The notes under the pieces were generated by a model, which saw nothing but the letters and a program-made list of their open reading frames with translations, was not told the origin of the DNA and did not search any database. 64,000 nt of DNA from Craterostigma plantagineum. Taxonomy: Eukaryota > Streptophyta > Magnoliopsida > Lamiales > Linderniaceae. The stretch spans positions 1-64,000 of the forward strand of contig JAPQWV010000366.1 in NCBI GenBank assembly GCA_027422505.1, read 5' to 3'. The position numbers and the translations under genes are program-made. Numbering within the stretch: position 1 is the first letter of the stretch; each line of letters opens with the position of its first letter. Below are positions 11,633-23,232 of this stretch, piece after piece.

Positions 11633-11763
11633 TTGGCTCCTGCACACCTCAGTTCAGGACTCGCGCCAAACCCGATGGTTTCTGGGCACATCAGTTCAGG
11701 ACCCATGCCTAACCAGATGGCTCCTACTCAAATCAGCTCAGGACCCGTGCTCAAACCGATGGT
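11633..11763 (+). repeat. 42-bp (14-residue) tandem repeat in the integrase-RT linker
   Basis: Three adjacent units read in frame as variants of M-x-x-x-H/Q-I/L-S-S-G-P/L-x-x-x-P/Q (for instance MVSGHISSGPMPNQ and MAPTQISSGPVLKP). The repeat lies in the flexible linker between integrase and reverse transcriptase of the plus-strand copia pol. Confidence 0.8.
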
Positions 11764-12279
11764 TCTGAAGACAACATCACAGAACCCGTATCCACTGGTG
11801 TGTAGGCACAAAATCAACAAAAGATGGCAACAACTCAGCAATCAACACCAGACAAAGCGCTACGACTTGTGTTAGAAGACTTGGATTCCCTCTTTGAGCC
11901 TCTCATCGTCAATTCTACACCCAACGAGGCCGATGTACCAAGTTCTTCAACAGTCCCTACCTCTCCCGATTCAGATCTGCCTTAGAATAATGAAGAACCT
12001 ACTATGTGTGTTGAGGAAGAATCATCAGAGTTGCTCCCTCCTAGCGCTGATTTGGAACTTCCTCACACAAATGAACAATCGGAGATCATAGGTAATCTAC
12101 TCCCACAAATGGCTGAAGCATCATCTTCAGCCTTGCCACATGAGCGCAAGTGGACTAGAGCTCATCCGGTTGATCAGATAATTGGCGATCCTTCACGTGG
12201 AGTAAGGACACGACATCAACACATTCTTTTAAGCTGCTTCTAAAGCCAAAACGAGCCTACTAAGGTAGCAGACGCACTA

Positions 12280-13290
12280 TGAGACCCGGATTGGATAATC
12301 GATACGACTCTCTTCATCAAATGGCAAGACAAGGATTTGATGGTCGTTCAAGTTTACGTCAATGACATCATTTTCGGTTCAACAGATCCACGGCTCTGCA
12401 AGAAGTTTGGGGATCTCATGAAAAGCAAATTCGAAATGAGCCACATGGGATAGATGCAATTCTTTCTAGGACTTCAAGTCAGGCAGCTCAATGATGGGAT
12501 TTTTATCAGTCAAACCAAATACATCAAGGACATTCTGAAAAAGTTTCATCAAGATCAGAGCACGCCTTTCAGCACTCCTATGTCACCAAGCTGCAAGTTG
12601 GATGCCGATCCCTCTGGCAAGTCGGTCGACGTCACACTATATCGCAGCATCATTGGATCTCTTCTCCATCTTACTTCGAGCCGGCCGGATATCATGTTTA
12701 CCACCTGCTTATGTGCCCGTTTTCAAGCCGATCCCAAAGAATCCCATATGCTCGCGGTTAAAAGGATTCTGCGTTACCTTAAGGGCACCTCTACCCTTGG
12801 ACTATGGTATCCAAAGGGTACGAATTTCAAACTTATCGGCTACACTGATGCTGATTATGCAGGTTGCGAATAGACAGGAAAAGCACGTCCGGTGGTGCTC
12901 AATTTCTAGGCGAAAAACTGGTCTGGTGGTCATCCAAAAAGCAGAACTGTGTGTCAACTTCGACGGCCGAAGCGGAATACGTGGCTGCCGCCAGTTGTTG
13001 CTCCCAGTGCTATGGATGTGGACTCAGCTTCGCGACTATGGGTACGATTTAAATAATATACCCATATATAGTGATAGTCAAAGTGCCATCGCTATTACTT
13101 GCAATCCTGTTCATCACGCACGCACAAAACACATAGACATATCACTTTATCAAAGATCATGTAAAAAAAGGCACCATAGATATGTATTTCGCGAACACGG
13201 AATACCAACTAGCTGACATTTTCACCAAGGCATTGGATGAAAAATGATTTCAATTCCTTGTCGGAAAATTAGGCATGTTGAATCTTCCAT
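12280..13290 (+). pseudogene. Copia pol: C-terminal reverse transcriptase and RNase H
   Basis: After HPVDQIIGDPSRGVRTR near 12160-12215 the sequence jumps to DTTLFIKWQDKDLMVVQ at 12300, so the fingers and most of the palm of reverse transcriptase are deleted. The catalytic box reads YVND instead of YVDD (12355-12366). A TAG interrupts the frame at 12451. The rest (KYIKDILKKF, SLLHLTSSRPDIMF, LGLWYP) leads into RNase H, with TDADYAGC, STAEAEYVAA and YSDSQSAIAI as catalytic landmarks, in two frames separated by a shift near 12870. The end is ADIFTKALDEK then TGA, and LGMLN at about 13275. Polymerase is certainly dead; RNase H residues persist but not in one frame. Confidence 0.85.
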
Positions 13291-16200
13291 AATATGTGCA
13301 TTACCTGATCTTCTGTGCTATCATATGCTCTATTCTATGTGTTTTCCATGCTTATTTATCTTTATCTTGCGTGAAAAAAAAACACTATACAGATACCTAT
13401 AATATTAGGGGAATGAAGAAATCTTTAGGTTGCTCGATCTACGTCACACTTAGATTTCTCTGGCATGCGACTGATTGCTTGCTTAATTTTGTCAGTCTAA
13501 GCTGTATTCTTGTGTCTAAAGGTCATTTAGTTTGCTCCAATAGACACAAAGCCAATTTACTTAAGTGAGGATTCTGGCCTGTTATTTTTCCTTTTAATGA
13601 TTCATTCTTGAGCGAGTCACACATCAATTGCTTGTCTTAACTAGTGATTCCTGGCTTCATACTCGCCTTTCGATTAGATCCTTAGGAAAATGATTAGGGC
13701 ACTTATGGAATTCCTCACTTGGCCTCACATATATAAAGTTTCAATCCTTTAATACAGTCTTTAGTCATCCATTTTCATCCTTCTCCGATACCCTTTTCTT
13801 CAATTGAAAACCCTCTGAGCCTTCAACCGACGACTGAATCTTTGAGGGATATTCAATCGAGAAAAGGAGGGGGAGAAAACGAGACGAAAAAAAAGATGAC
13901 AAAAGAAGGTAGAAAACGTACACAAGGAATGCTTAACGCACAAAAAGCAGTCCAAAAGAACCTGCCCCTCGACTATCACAATCTCATATCATTAGAAGGG
14001 GGAATGGATCTTGCTGTGAACTTCTCCATCGATAATCTCGTACACTCGTCAGAACGGCTGGAAAGAGGAGCACCACGAAGTGAACTTCTCCAACGATAAT
14101 CCGATCTTATATCGAGACAACGAGAAGAGGAGCACAGCCTTGGGTTCGAACTCCATAACTGCGAACTTCTTCTAGGGATTAAGAGAAAAGGAGCGCAGTA
14201 TCGACCCGAGACGAACAAGATCTTCGCCTTAGATAATCTCTCAGCCTCGTAGAGAAGCGAAGCTTCAGCTTGAGCTAGTGCAGACTGAGTCAAATAAAAA
14301 TTATTAAAGGATGCAAGCAATAAATAATAAAAGAAAAAGGGCAAAAAAAAGGTAAGAGAAAGACGAAGAAAAGGAAGATCTCCAGTCCACAATTCCAAAA
14401 CATATCATTCCTTTCTTAGTCAGAGCCAAATTAAAACCCTTCATAGTCTCTATGGTTCCAAATCGACGATCTTTCGTAAAGGTGAAATGATTAAAGACGC
14501 CTCGATCACATGTAAATTAACTTAAGATTGCTTGTGTTGACTTGAGTGATATAAATATTATCATCCCATGGTAAAAATAATTGAGTGCTAGAGTGAACCT
14601 AGTGAGAGTTGTCGAAATGGATCATTCTATGAACTTAGGACTTTAAGTTTGACGACATGACTCGACGGTATGTGATCTCTTCGATTGTCCGGTGAAATTT
14701 TAGGCGTGACAATGATCGTAGCAAAATAATCTGACCCCATACTATTAATAATATTAATATACATATGAAAAAAAACTAATCGCACATTCTGAATGCATGT
14801 TTAACTTGAATTGGCATTGAATTGATTAAAATCCGAATATTTGTCTTTACTCATACCCTCGCACAAATCTTTATTACATGATTAGGGGAACATGTAACTA
14901 GTCTTAAGTGGTTAATTGCGTATTATATGATTGTTACTTGTATTGATTTGCATAGTTATGTGTTAAATCAATACTTGTGCACTATTTGAGGGGGAGCATC
15001 TACAATGACTTCATGTTTTGAGCTCCAAATATTTTTGATAATCTTCTTTAAGTGTTGCAGAAAATTTTCATTTTGATTCGCTTTGGACTAAGGAGGACTT
15101 CACAAATCCTCATGACTATGGACTCAAGACATTGGTAAAACAATTCAGGGGGAGCCTTATTAGAAAAATTACTTCCCTATTAACTCTCATATTCTCGACA
15201 TTTTGCTCTAAGTATTGCAGATTTTCAAAGATCGATTTTGGAGCCAGATGTCAATTCTTCGAAAATATAGGGAGTTAAATTGCATTTTTGTTTACACGTA
15301 GGGGGAGTAATTATGTGGTTTATTCTTAAAATTTAGGATCAATCTGAAATATTAAGGAAAACTTACTATCGAGAAATTCGGGCGAATTTGTAATCTTCAA
15401 TCGCAGTTTCTCGAGTGAAAATTGATTTGGGAGCAAATTGCAATTTTCGCCTTCATATTGATGAGCGAAAATTAAACAGGAACCAAAAAGATTTTTGATC
15501 GGAATTGTCGAGCGAAAATTCAACAGTAACCAAATCAAATTTCTCGATCGAAAGTTTCTCGATCGTAAATAGTAATGGGCTTAATCCTCTAAGTGTCGAA
15601 AACGTCTAATCAGCCCATATTAAGCGAAATCATTAGGTTGCAGTCGAAAATCCCTAAATACACGTAAAACCCTCGATCGCAACAATCAGCAGTCAAATTT
15701 CTCGAGCGAAAAACTTCTCCTAAATGACGAACTTCAAAATCTTCAAAATTTCTCAATTTTTCAACTGATTTTCGTCTTTAGAAGGTAGATTTGACTTCTG
15801 TTAGGGTTCATCGTGCATTTAAAGTAGATCTGCATCTGTATTTTGAATATTTCGCATGATTCTGTGTAAATTTCTCGACTATTCATACTCTGTGAACTCG
15901 AAATCCTCATTAGCAGTTTAATAGGTCTGTTTCTAAGTAAAATATGGGTTATAAACTGCATAATAGGCAAGTTTCGATGATTCTTTATCATTTTTGGTGA
16001 TTATAACTTCGATTTTATGCGTTAATAGCATCCGATTGACAGATGTGACTACACTGGAGTTTAAAGGTTTAAATACATCGAAGAACTTTATCGCTTGCAA
16101 ACAGTAAAAATTGAATTCCAATTTGATTAAGTCACTGTTTGCATCGTAAAAGATTTTCGATCGCAAATATTTTTGAGTTAGTCACTAATATAAATAACGT

Positions 16201-16986
16201 TGATCGAAATTTATTTCCAATCGAGAAACTCAATTTGATTTTATGCGAGCGAAATATTACTGAGAGGAATAGATAAAATAGATGCTATATCTTTATAAAA
16301 AAAAACTTTCGAGTGCAAAACTTACAGTCGAAAATTTCGATTTCAATTTTGTTCTCGAGCGATAATTTTAAGCAGCGAAATTTCTTTTGAAAATAAAATT
16401 TCTCGATCGTAAAAACATGCCGAGAAACTTTGATCGATTGAAAATTTTCTCCATGGCTGACTTGCTATCGTAAAATTTCACAGCGAATTTAAAAATCGAA
16501 ATACTTTCTCGCTCGTCAATTTTGATAGCGAAAAATTTTATTCACGCGTGAAAAATTTTCCAATTGTAAATTTACTCGGAAATCTAATTTCTAATCGTGA
16601 ATTTACACGAAAATTTTGCTCGATCGTAAAATCTCTCGGCTACAGTATCGTGTCTTAAGGTCAAAACAAACTTAGAAAAATTTCTAAGTCTTTTTCACTG
16701 TAGCTTTAAATAGCGAATAAAATTTTCGATCGCAAAATAAAACGGAACTTAGGAAATCAAAATTGAAATTTCAATTTTATGTGCGAAAAATCTGACGGAG
16801 TGAACAGTGCATTTAAACACTTAGATAAATTTTCAACTAAAATATCATATGACTATTATGCATAGGTCGAAATATCATTTTGTTTTGTGTCACTCTCGTA
16901 TATCTATGTGCCAATCCATACATTCTTCAAATTATTTTCGACTAAATTTTTGAATTAACGATTTACATTTCTTATGTGGATTTCAG
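13291..16986 (+). other. Spacer between copia pol and the third ORF
   Basis: No recognised domain. A CATATATAAAG box at about 13729 and a small Lys/Arg-rich ORF (13842-14099) of unknown meaning lie in the first half. Three GGGGGAG polypurine-like motifs occur at 14991-14998, 15146-15153 and 15300-15307. From about 15400 to 16760 variants of TCGATCGAAA recur every few dozen bases. The last bases before the third ORF read TTTCAG, splice-acceptor-like. Known: SIRE-type elements have a long spacer here. Inferred: the spacer belongs to the same element as the gag-pol upstream, because the leader at 6895-7334 shares its word usage. Confidence 0.5.
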
Positions 16987-19900
16987 ATGGATCAATACCC
17001 CACATATAACCACATCTACGAGAGACCTTATACCTCAACGTCCACGACACAAACTTCCAGTTAGACCTTACCACTTTCCGGTGTCCAGATGACATCATCG
17101 TGTCCATTCTGCAAGGCCATCCACTATGGCATGCACTTACAGTGACGGCATCAGTGCCGATGGTCTACCTCCAACAGTTTTGGGGGATGATCAAGAGCCT
17201 CATCTTGGACGGGGCATACCACTTTACCACGGTTGTAGGGACAATGCATATCTGCATGGGCAAGAACGAGTTCAGAATTCTGCTCGACCTCCCTCACAGC
17301 CAAAACTACGACCCCCTCCCATCAGATGCAGAACGGTTGCATGATTTCCTCCAGATGGGGTACCGTCTGCCGCTCACCAAGCTAGCTCAGATGCAGAGCA
17401 ACGGGATTCCCCATCCATGGAAGACACTATTCGGATTATAAATAAGTGTCTATCCCCGAAGCACGCAGGCTTCGACAAAGGCAATGGCCACATCCTTCGG
17501 ATATTTCACGGAGTCGTGTTCTCGCGGAATTACGATTTCGCTCAACTGATCTGGAACGACCTATCAGAGCAGATCAAACAAAAAGAGAACAAAAGGTCCA
17601 AGAACGTGCTGTATGCGAGATGGTTCTCCGTCATCATCCGCCAACATATGCAGATGCACGAGCAGAACATTCCTCGCCTGCCTCCGGGAGGAAAATATCG
17701 GCCACCAAGGCTCAAGTTCTTCAACAACCCAAGGCTGGTAGACCTAGCTCAGCCTTCAATGCCCATTCCACTCAACCTTTTTCGGCTCGCTGACCCCACG
17801 GGAGCCGAATATCAAAGATACTGTCTGGAACATCATCTCAGAGAGCGAATGATTTGAGGGCCCCCGACAGGTTTCCACGTGAGCCCTCCACAACAACAAC
17901 ACTCAAGCCCTGAGGCAATGATGATTGATAAAGTGGGCCAGGAGCTAGAGCAGGAGCTACCAACTCAGGATGAACACATTCCTGGCATCGACGCCATGTT
18001 GATCGATGCTGTGGCAGCAGAGTTGGAACAAAAATGCTTCTGAAGAAACATTCCAAGTGGAAGTGCCTGTACATGTTGGCGTGCTCGAAGAAACTATTGA
18101 GGATGTTCTTCAATAAGGAGCACAGCCCGAGACAGAAATGGAGCAAAGCTCACTTCCACGGGTGACGGATCAGGCTCCTGAGAACATAGAACGTGGCCTC
18201 ACTCCTCACACAGCCACCTCATCCGACACGGAGTCAGATGAGGAGATCAGCCTGATGAGACGGACTCCCAGACGACTTAGCATACAAATCGAGTTCCTCT
18301 TCACCGCCGTCACCACCGCACTAGATACCGCGCCGATCGTCCCTTCAAGTGCTGTGGCCACTTCTTCGCTCAATCTTGAGCCACAACAAAATCTACCGGT
18401 GTCTAGTTCGCCGGCCCAAACCGAGCCTGTCGAAACACTCATAGAGGAGAATCTTCCAGATTCGACTCAAGGATTGGGTGGAAGTCTCGTAGAATCACAA
18501 CCTCAAGTGACTCTGAGCCAACCTGAGGAGCCGGTGCCTGCTCAAGGGTTGTTAACTGGTGACATCTGTCGTCCTGGAACATCCACGGAGGCGTCCGCTC
18601 CTTTTGTGACTGAAGACCAACTCAAGCCGCCCTCTCCTCACCACCTAAATCGTTCGAAGACAAGATCATGGAGAGCGTGCGTACGACTATCGAGTCGTCC
18701 CGACAAGATCGAGGGAAAGCACCCGTCTCAGAGTCAACTTCAACACAACCCGACCTCACAACCCCACAACCTACACCCACCGACCCTCTACAAAACTCTT
18801 CCATCCTAATTAACCCATATACCATCCCAATCACCGAGCTCCATGACATCCTTCTAGCCCGCCTCATCGGTCTTACCATCCGGTCGCCTCAGGAAGAGTC
18901 ACTCTATAGGCGACTGGTAGACCATCCTGAGCCACCTACCCAAACATGTCGAGGCCAAAGCTCTCACTCAAGATGCCGACATGATGATCCTCACAATCAG
19001 GATCCTCGTGAGGGGGAGAAGAGGCCAAGGACAACAACAAGTGGCCAAGGACAAGGCTCGGGCGCAACGCAATCAGGCGCTGGAGCAGGTGAAACCCAAA
19101 CCACCCAAACACACACCACCCAAACTACCACACCAAGCACCGCACAACCACTCTAACCCACATCGATCCACCAACCTTTCACCTAAGGACGCCTCCGCCC
19201 ACACCACCGACTCTGACAAGCCCCTTGCTTCCGGAAGAAGAAGCAAGTGCGGCCATGCTCGTAGCTCTGGCACAAACCCAAGCTACTCCCTCAACAGCTC
19301 CAAAACAACCGGGCCCTTCAGGACACGGCGTCAACCCACATGAATTTCTCAAAAAAAAATCATATTTGAAGAACAGTGGGCGACCCATTATATGCCCGAG
19401 GAGCATCAAGTACAACAGCTCAAGGAGGTTCGACAAATTTTGCAACAAGCTTCGGTGGACCTCGTGCTGATAGAAGATGACGAACTTCAGGAAGGTGTAG
19501 ACCACGAACAAGATCCCACAGGGCTTTTAGATCTGATCACACAACGAGCGGTTTCCCCCACAAGGCAAATGCCAGGGACCGTTCGGATCGACACGTCGTG
19601 GGAGAATATCCGAATAGAGATACCCTTCCTCGAAGAAGTTCGTGAAAATATTTGGAGGTCATCGGACAGAATCAAAAAGCCGAACGAATTTGAGCTGAGA
19701 GGGATCTCTCACTGGGATCAGCAGAAGAGGATGACTTACCTCTGGATGCTGACTCAACTTGGACCTGACGCACAACTGGGGATGACTAAAGGACAAGTCA
19801 GAGCCACTATCACAGTCTCTCCCCAATTTGCCAGCTTCTCAGCATCTACTGCGCCAAAGGAGGTCTTCCAACCCCAACTTACATTATTGAGAGAGTAGAC

Positions 19901-20524
19901 AGAACCCGAGAGGAACTAAGAGAGAGCGACCTTCCGTATCTCCCTGCCGACGAGGTATACAACCTCTATCAGCTGTACGTGGAGAAGTACAAAGGTCCTC
20001 AAGGCTTCGTCAAGAAAGAAGGCCTCGAAGGGCTCTACCGGTTCATGATGCGCCAAGTCAAGTACTTCGCCGCGCATGACCTTCAGATGGCTCTGGAGAG
20101 CAACATGAAGAAGGTCAACATGACCGAACCGCTCAATAAAGGACCTGAGATCGAAGGGCTTCCAAGCAATCATGTGCACATCAGCTCAGTCCTAGGCATC
20201 ACCTACCACAATCAAATCGCAAAGAAGACTAGGTTGATGCTGAAGACTGAGATTCAGAACTTTTGCGACGGAATGCTCAAGGTCATCAGGAGGAATATAG
20301 AGCAAAGGTAGGAAGAAATCAACCGAGAAACGATGCTGAGAATCCACAGGTTCGTGAGGGAACAGCCGCTCCTAATGGAATTGCTAGATGATGTCGATGA
20401 GCGTCTGAAGCTTCGGGAAACAGTTAGAAACTATGAGCATGCGCTGGGTTTGCGCAGATCGTATTACGCCAGACGAGGACAAACAGCGCGGAAACGCAAT
20501 CAAGCACAAAGGGGGAGATTGTAG
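16987..20524 (+). pseudogene. Copia third ORF (SIRE-type, env-position), broken
   Basis: Starts at ATG 16987 (MDQYPTYNHIYERPY) directly after GGATTTCAG. It stops after 25 codons (TAG 17062) and continues in another frame as HPLWHALTVTASVPMVYLQQFW (17115-17180), the hallmark N-terminal block of the ORF found after pol in many asterid SIRE-like elements. Then come KNVLYARWFSVIIRQHM (17600-17650), a long Ser/Pro/Thr-rich linker, and C-terminal blocks at 19392-19898, 19979-20311 and 20333-20524. The final codons run through the polypurine tract and the stop TAG (20522-20524) lies in the first bases of the LTR. Position recalls the env gene of retroviruses, but I see no convincing signal peptide or transmembrane helix, so env function is not supported. 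Function unknown. Several frame changes make it a pseudogene. Confidence 0.75.
20507..20519 (+). other. Polypurine tract
   Basis: AAAGGGGGAGAT directly precedes the TG start of the LTR at 20520. It is the standard plus-strand primer site for LTR elements, and it also encodes the last residues of the third ORF. Confidence 0.85.
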
Positions 20525-20839
20525 AGTATATATTTTAATTGTGCTTGATTTTATTTGTTGTCCTTGTAATTAGGACTAGTTTGATATTTATACCAAGTGT
20601 GTTTGGTATAAATACATGTAAACAATTAGAGCTTAATACAGAAAATTAGAGAATTGATCCTAAAGGCTGCCGAGTTCATTTCTGGAGAGGGAAACTTACA
20701 AAACTTTTTCACACTAACGGTTCTCTCTCTCGAGTTCTTCAACGAAAGGTTTTCAATCGATATTCAATTCATTCAATTCTAATCATTTCCTTAGAATTCG
20801 TGCCTAGGATTAATTGTGTTGACTAACGGAGACCTAACA
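20520..20839 (+). repeat. 3' LTR of the plus-strand copia element
   Basis: 320 bp, beginning TGTAGAGTAT and ending GACCTAACA. A GGTATAAATACA promoter-like box sits at about 20609-20620. Its plan matches the 354-bp LTR at 6541-6894 (paired ATACCA and GGTATA around the TATA box, TTCTTCAACG downstream, CCTAACA end), so the two belong to related subfamilies. No matching 5' LTR is present in the window, so insertion age cannot be read. Confidence 0.75.
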
Positions 20840-21517
20840 TATTTCCTAATACTAAATGAATTTTATTGATGTTGATCATGGGAAGACGAGGTATTTTGAT
20901 GAGATCAAAGATTGATACGACTGTGAATTAACAAGCTTGTCAGTTAACATAATAGATACATGTGTATCACTTAAGAGAAAACTAATACATGAACACGTCA
21001 ACGGGTAACAAACAAAGCCGTGAAAATGTCGACGTTTGTGATTGAATAATGTTTTTTCGTCCTCAATTTCGGATGGGTCATATAATCAAGACATATTTTT
21101 TATGTATCGAATGAATTCGTGCTTCCACCCCCAAATCAAAAATTTTGTTCCGAAACCGATTCAATATCGACTTCAACGGCCGAACAAGGTGAAAACGGCT
21201 GAATTTTATCATATTTCGTAATTGTACATGTATATCACTAATTTTAATCATGGCGAAGTATCTTGATGGGATCGAAGATTGAAACGTCTCAAGTTAACTA
21301 GCTTGTCAGGTAATCTATATTGAAACTGAGTACCACATAATAGACGACCAGTAACACAAACATTTCAATAAGTAACAACTAAGTAACACCAGATAATGGG
21401 ACCTTTATGCAGCGATTTTAGTCTTTCAACACAAGCAATTAGTCGCGACGAAAATATCAAAACCGTTGACGACATCCAAAAGCACATGAAAATCACTGGA
21501 AACGCACGATGTGTGGT
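20840..21517. other. Intervening sequence with a diverged direct duplication
   Basis: No gene. 20874-20945 and 21243-21312 are related (ATCATGG...GTATTTTGATG...GATC.AAGATTGA...AGCTTGTCAG), an old tandem duplication about 370 bp apart. The 5' LTR and leader expected for the downstream gypsy element are not recognisable here. Confidence 0.45.
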
Positions 21518-21810
21518 GCTGGCCTCGACCTCCTCGCCGAGCCGGCGAGTAAGCTCCTCGAGCTTCTTGGCGATTAGGGTGGTGGTGCCCGTAGTTGCGG
21601 CCTTCAGGTCGGCGAACATGTCGGGCAGCCTTTCCGCAAACTCGAACCCCCTCCGAGAGTTCTCGCGCATGTCGGTGAGTTGTCGTCCTAGGTCGGATGG
21701 CAATAACACTCGGACGGCATGCATCTCTTGCTCCAACTTGAGCATCTTCCTTTCGATCTCGTCAATCCTAGATCGTAGCGTCGAGTGCGTCTGACTGGCC
21801 TCATCTCGGC
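21518..21810 (-). pseudogene. Inverted N-terminal gag segment of the gypsy element
   Basis: On the minus strand this reads as a heptad-rich coiled coil (RSRIDEIERKMLKLEQEM, then RENSRRGFEFAERLP and KKLEELTRRLGEEVEA), the type of sequence found at the N-terminus of plant chromovirus gag. The following gag part, beginning PGPETFNGIRDVKVLENFL, lies on the plus strand from about 21812. Reading direction therefore flips at about 21805, which a normal element cannot do. Inferred: a local inversion of roughly 290 bp inside gag. Confidence 0.7.
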
Positions 21811-23232
21811 AGAGCGAGCCCCTCAGCCGCGGCAACACCGGTCCCGGCCGTCCCCAAGACCATGCCTGGTCCCGAGACTTTTAACGGCATTCGCGACGTT
21901 AAAGTTCTCGAAAACTTCCTCGACGACCCAGAAGAACATTTCATGGCCAAACATACCATCGAAGCAGAGAATGTCGCTGTGGCCGGTCGTCTCTTGACGG
22001 ATGACGCTAAGCTTTGGTGGCGCACGCGGCAACGTGAGGCCACCCCGGAGCAAGGACGGATCGAGACTTGGGAGGCGATAAAGTCGGAGCTGCGAGCCCA
22101 CTTCCTACCTCACCACAACGCGTGGCATGCTAGGGACGCGTTGAGAAAGCTACGATAAACCGGTCCCGTCCACGAGTACGTTCAACAGTTTCAACGTCTT
22201 TTGATTTATGTTAAGGATATGTCCGAAGCGGACAAGATCTACTATTTCATTGACGGATTGGGAACTAATGCGCAACGTGAGCTTATGCGTAAAGACATAA
22301 CCGATCTCCAAACAGCCATTGCCGAGGCCGAACGTCTCAGAGATATTCCCCGTGTACCTACGGAGAAACAGGTACCAAAACAAGAAGCTAACGCGGAGAA
22401 GAAGAAGGAGGAGCTTAAGAAAGGCGAAGGCCAAAAGAAGATGGGCGCCACCGTAAATCAGGCCGTGGCGGAACCCTCCACCGTGAAGAACCAAAAGAAC
22501 AAGAAGAAGACGAGTCCGATCAAATGCCATCTATGCGAAGGTCCCCATAAGAAAGCCCAATGCCCCAACCATGCCATCGTCGCCACTATCGCCGCCCAAA
22601 TCCGCGAGAAGGCGAAGTCCGAGAATGAGGAAGCGAAGTCGGTCCACGCCCAAAACCTCGCAGTAGTTCGGGCCGGACGAACGGGCGAACACGAGCTGAT
22701 GTATGTCCCTTGTTGGGTGATGTCTTACGACATTACGGCGCTAGTAGACACGGGCGCCTCGCACAACTTTCTGCCGAAAGCGATGTGCGACTAAATGCAA
22801 CTTTGGGTTGTGCCGGACAACTCTACTATGCAAGCTGTCAACGTGCGACCCATCCCGGTGTTCGGATGGACGGCCATCGACATCGTCGTGGGACATTGGC
22901 GGTGCACTTTCACGTGCCAAGTGGTAACTCTTAACGATTTCGATTTGATTCTAGGTGATGACTTCTTAGTCAAGGCGAAGGCGATGCAAATTCCCTACTT
23001 GGGAGGAATCATGGTGATGGACGAAGCACAGCCCGGCTTCATCCAAAGCTATTACCATGAAAAGCCGGGAGAGGCTCCCGAAGACCCTATATGGATCTCG
23101 ACCCTCCAAATCAAGAAGGGAGTATGCCGCGGCGAGCCGACTTACGTAGCCGCCGTTAGGGAAGTTGAAGAAAGTCACGACCTCGGAGCCACCTCGGGAA
23201 GTTGCTCGTGTGACAGCCGAGTTTGAAGACAT
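21811..23232 (+). pseudogene. Ty3/gypsy gag and protease
   Basis: Frame from Ala/Pro-rich linker (21811) through PGPETFNGIRDVKVLENFL, then the retrotransposon gag domain (KLWWRTRQRE, LRAHFLPHHNAWHARDALRKL), a stop TAA at 22156, and continuation with YVKDMSEADKIYYFIDGL. A Cys/His knuckle near 22531-22569 reads CHLCEGPHKKAQC, with one residue fewer than the CCHC consensus between the second Cys and His. The pepsin-type protease carries VDTGASHNFL (22744-22775) and is followed by TAA at 22794, then FDLILGDDFL at 22941-22970, the second conserved protease block. Two in-frame stops in a mostly colinear frame make the copy inactive. Confidence 0.85.

Noticed and set aside
13842..14099. Small basic ORF in the copia spacer
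   Set aside because: No family resemblance and no supporting signals beyond an ATG; not called as a gene.
16987..20524. Retroviral envelope gene
   Set aside because: Position fits, but I see no convincing signal peptide, furin-like site or transmembrane helix in the readable frames; only third ORF can be supported.
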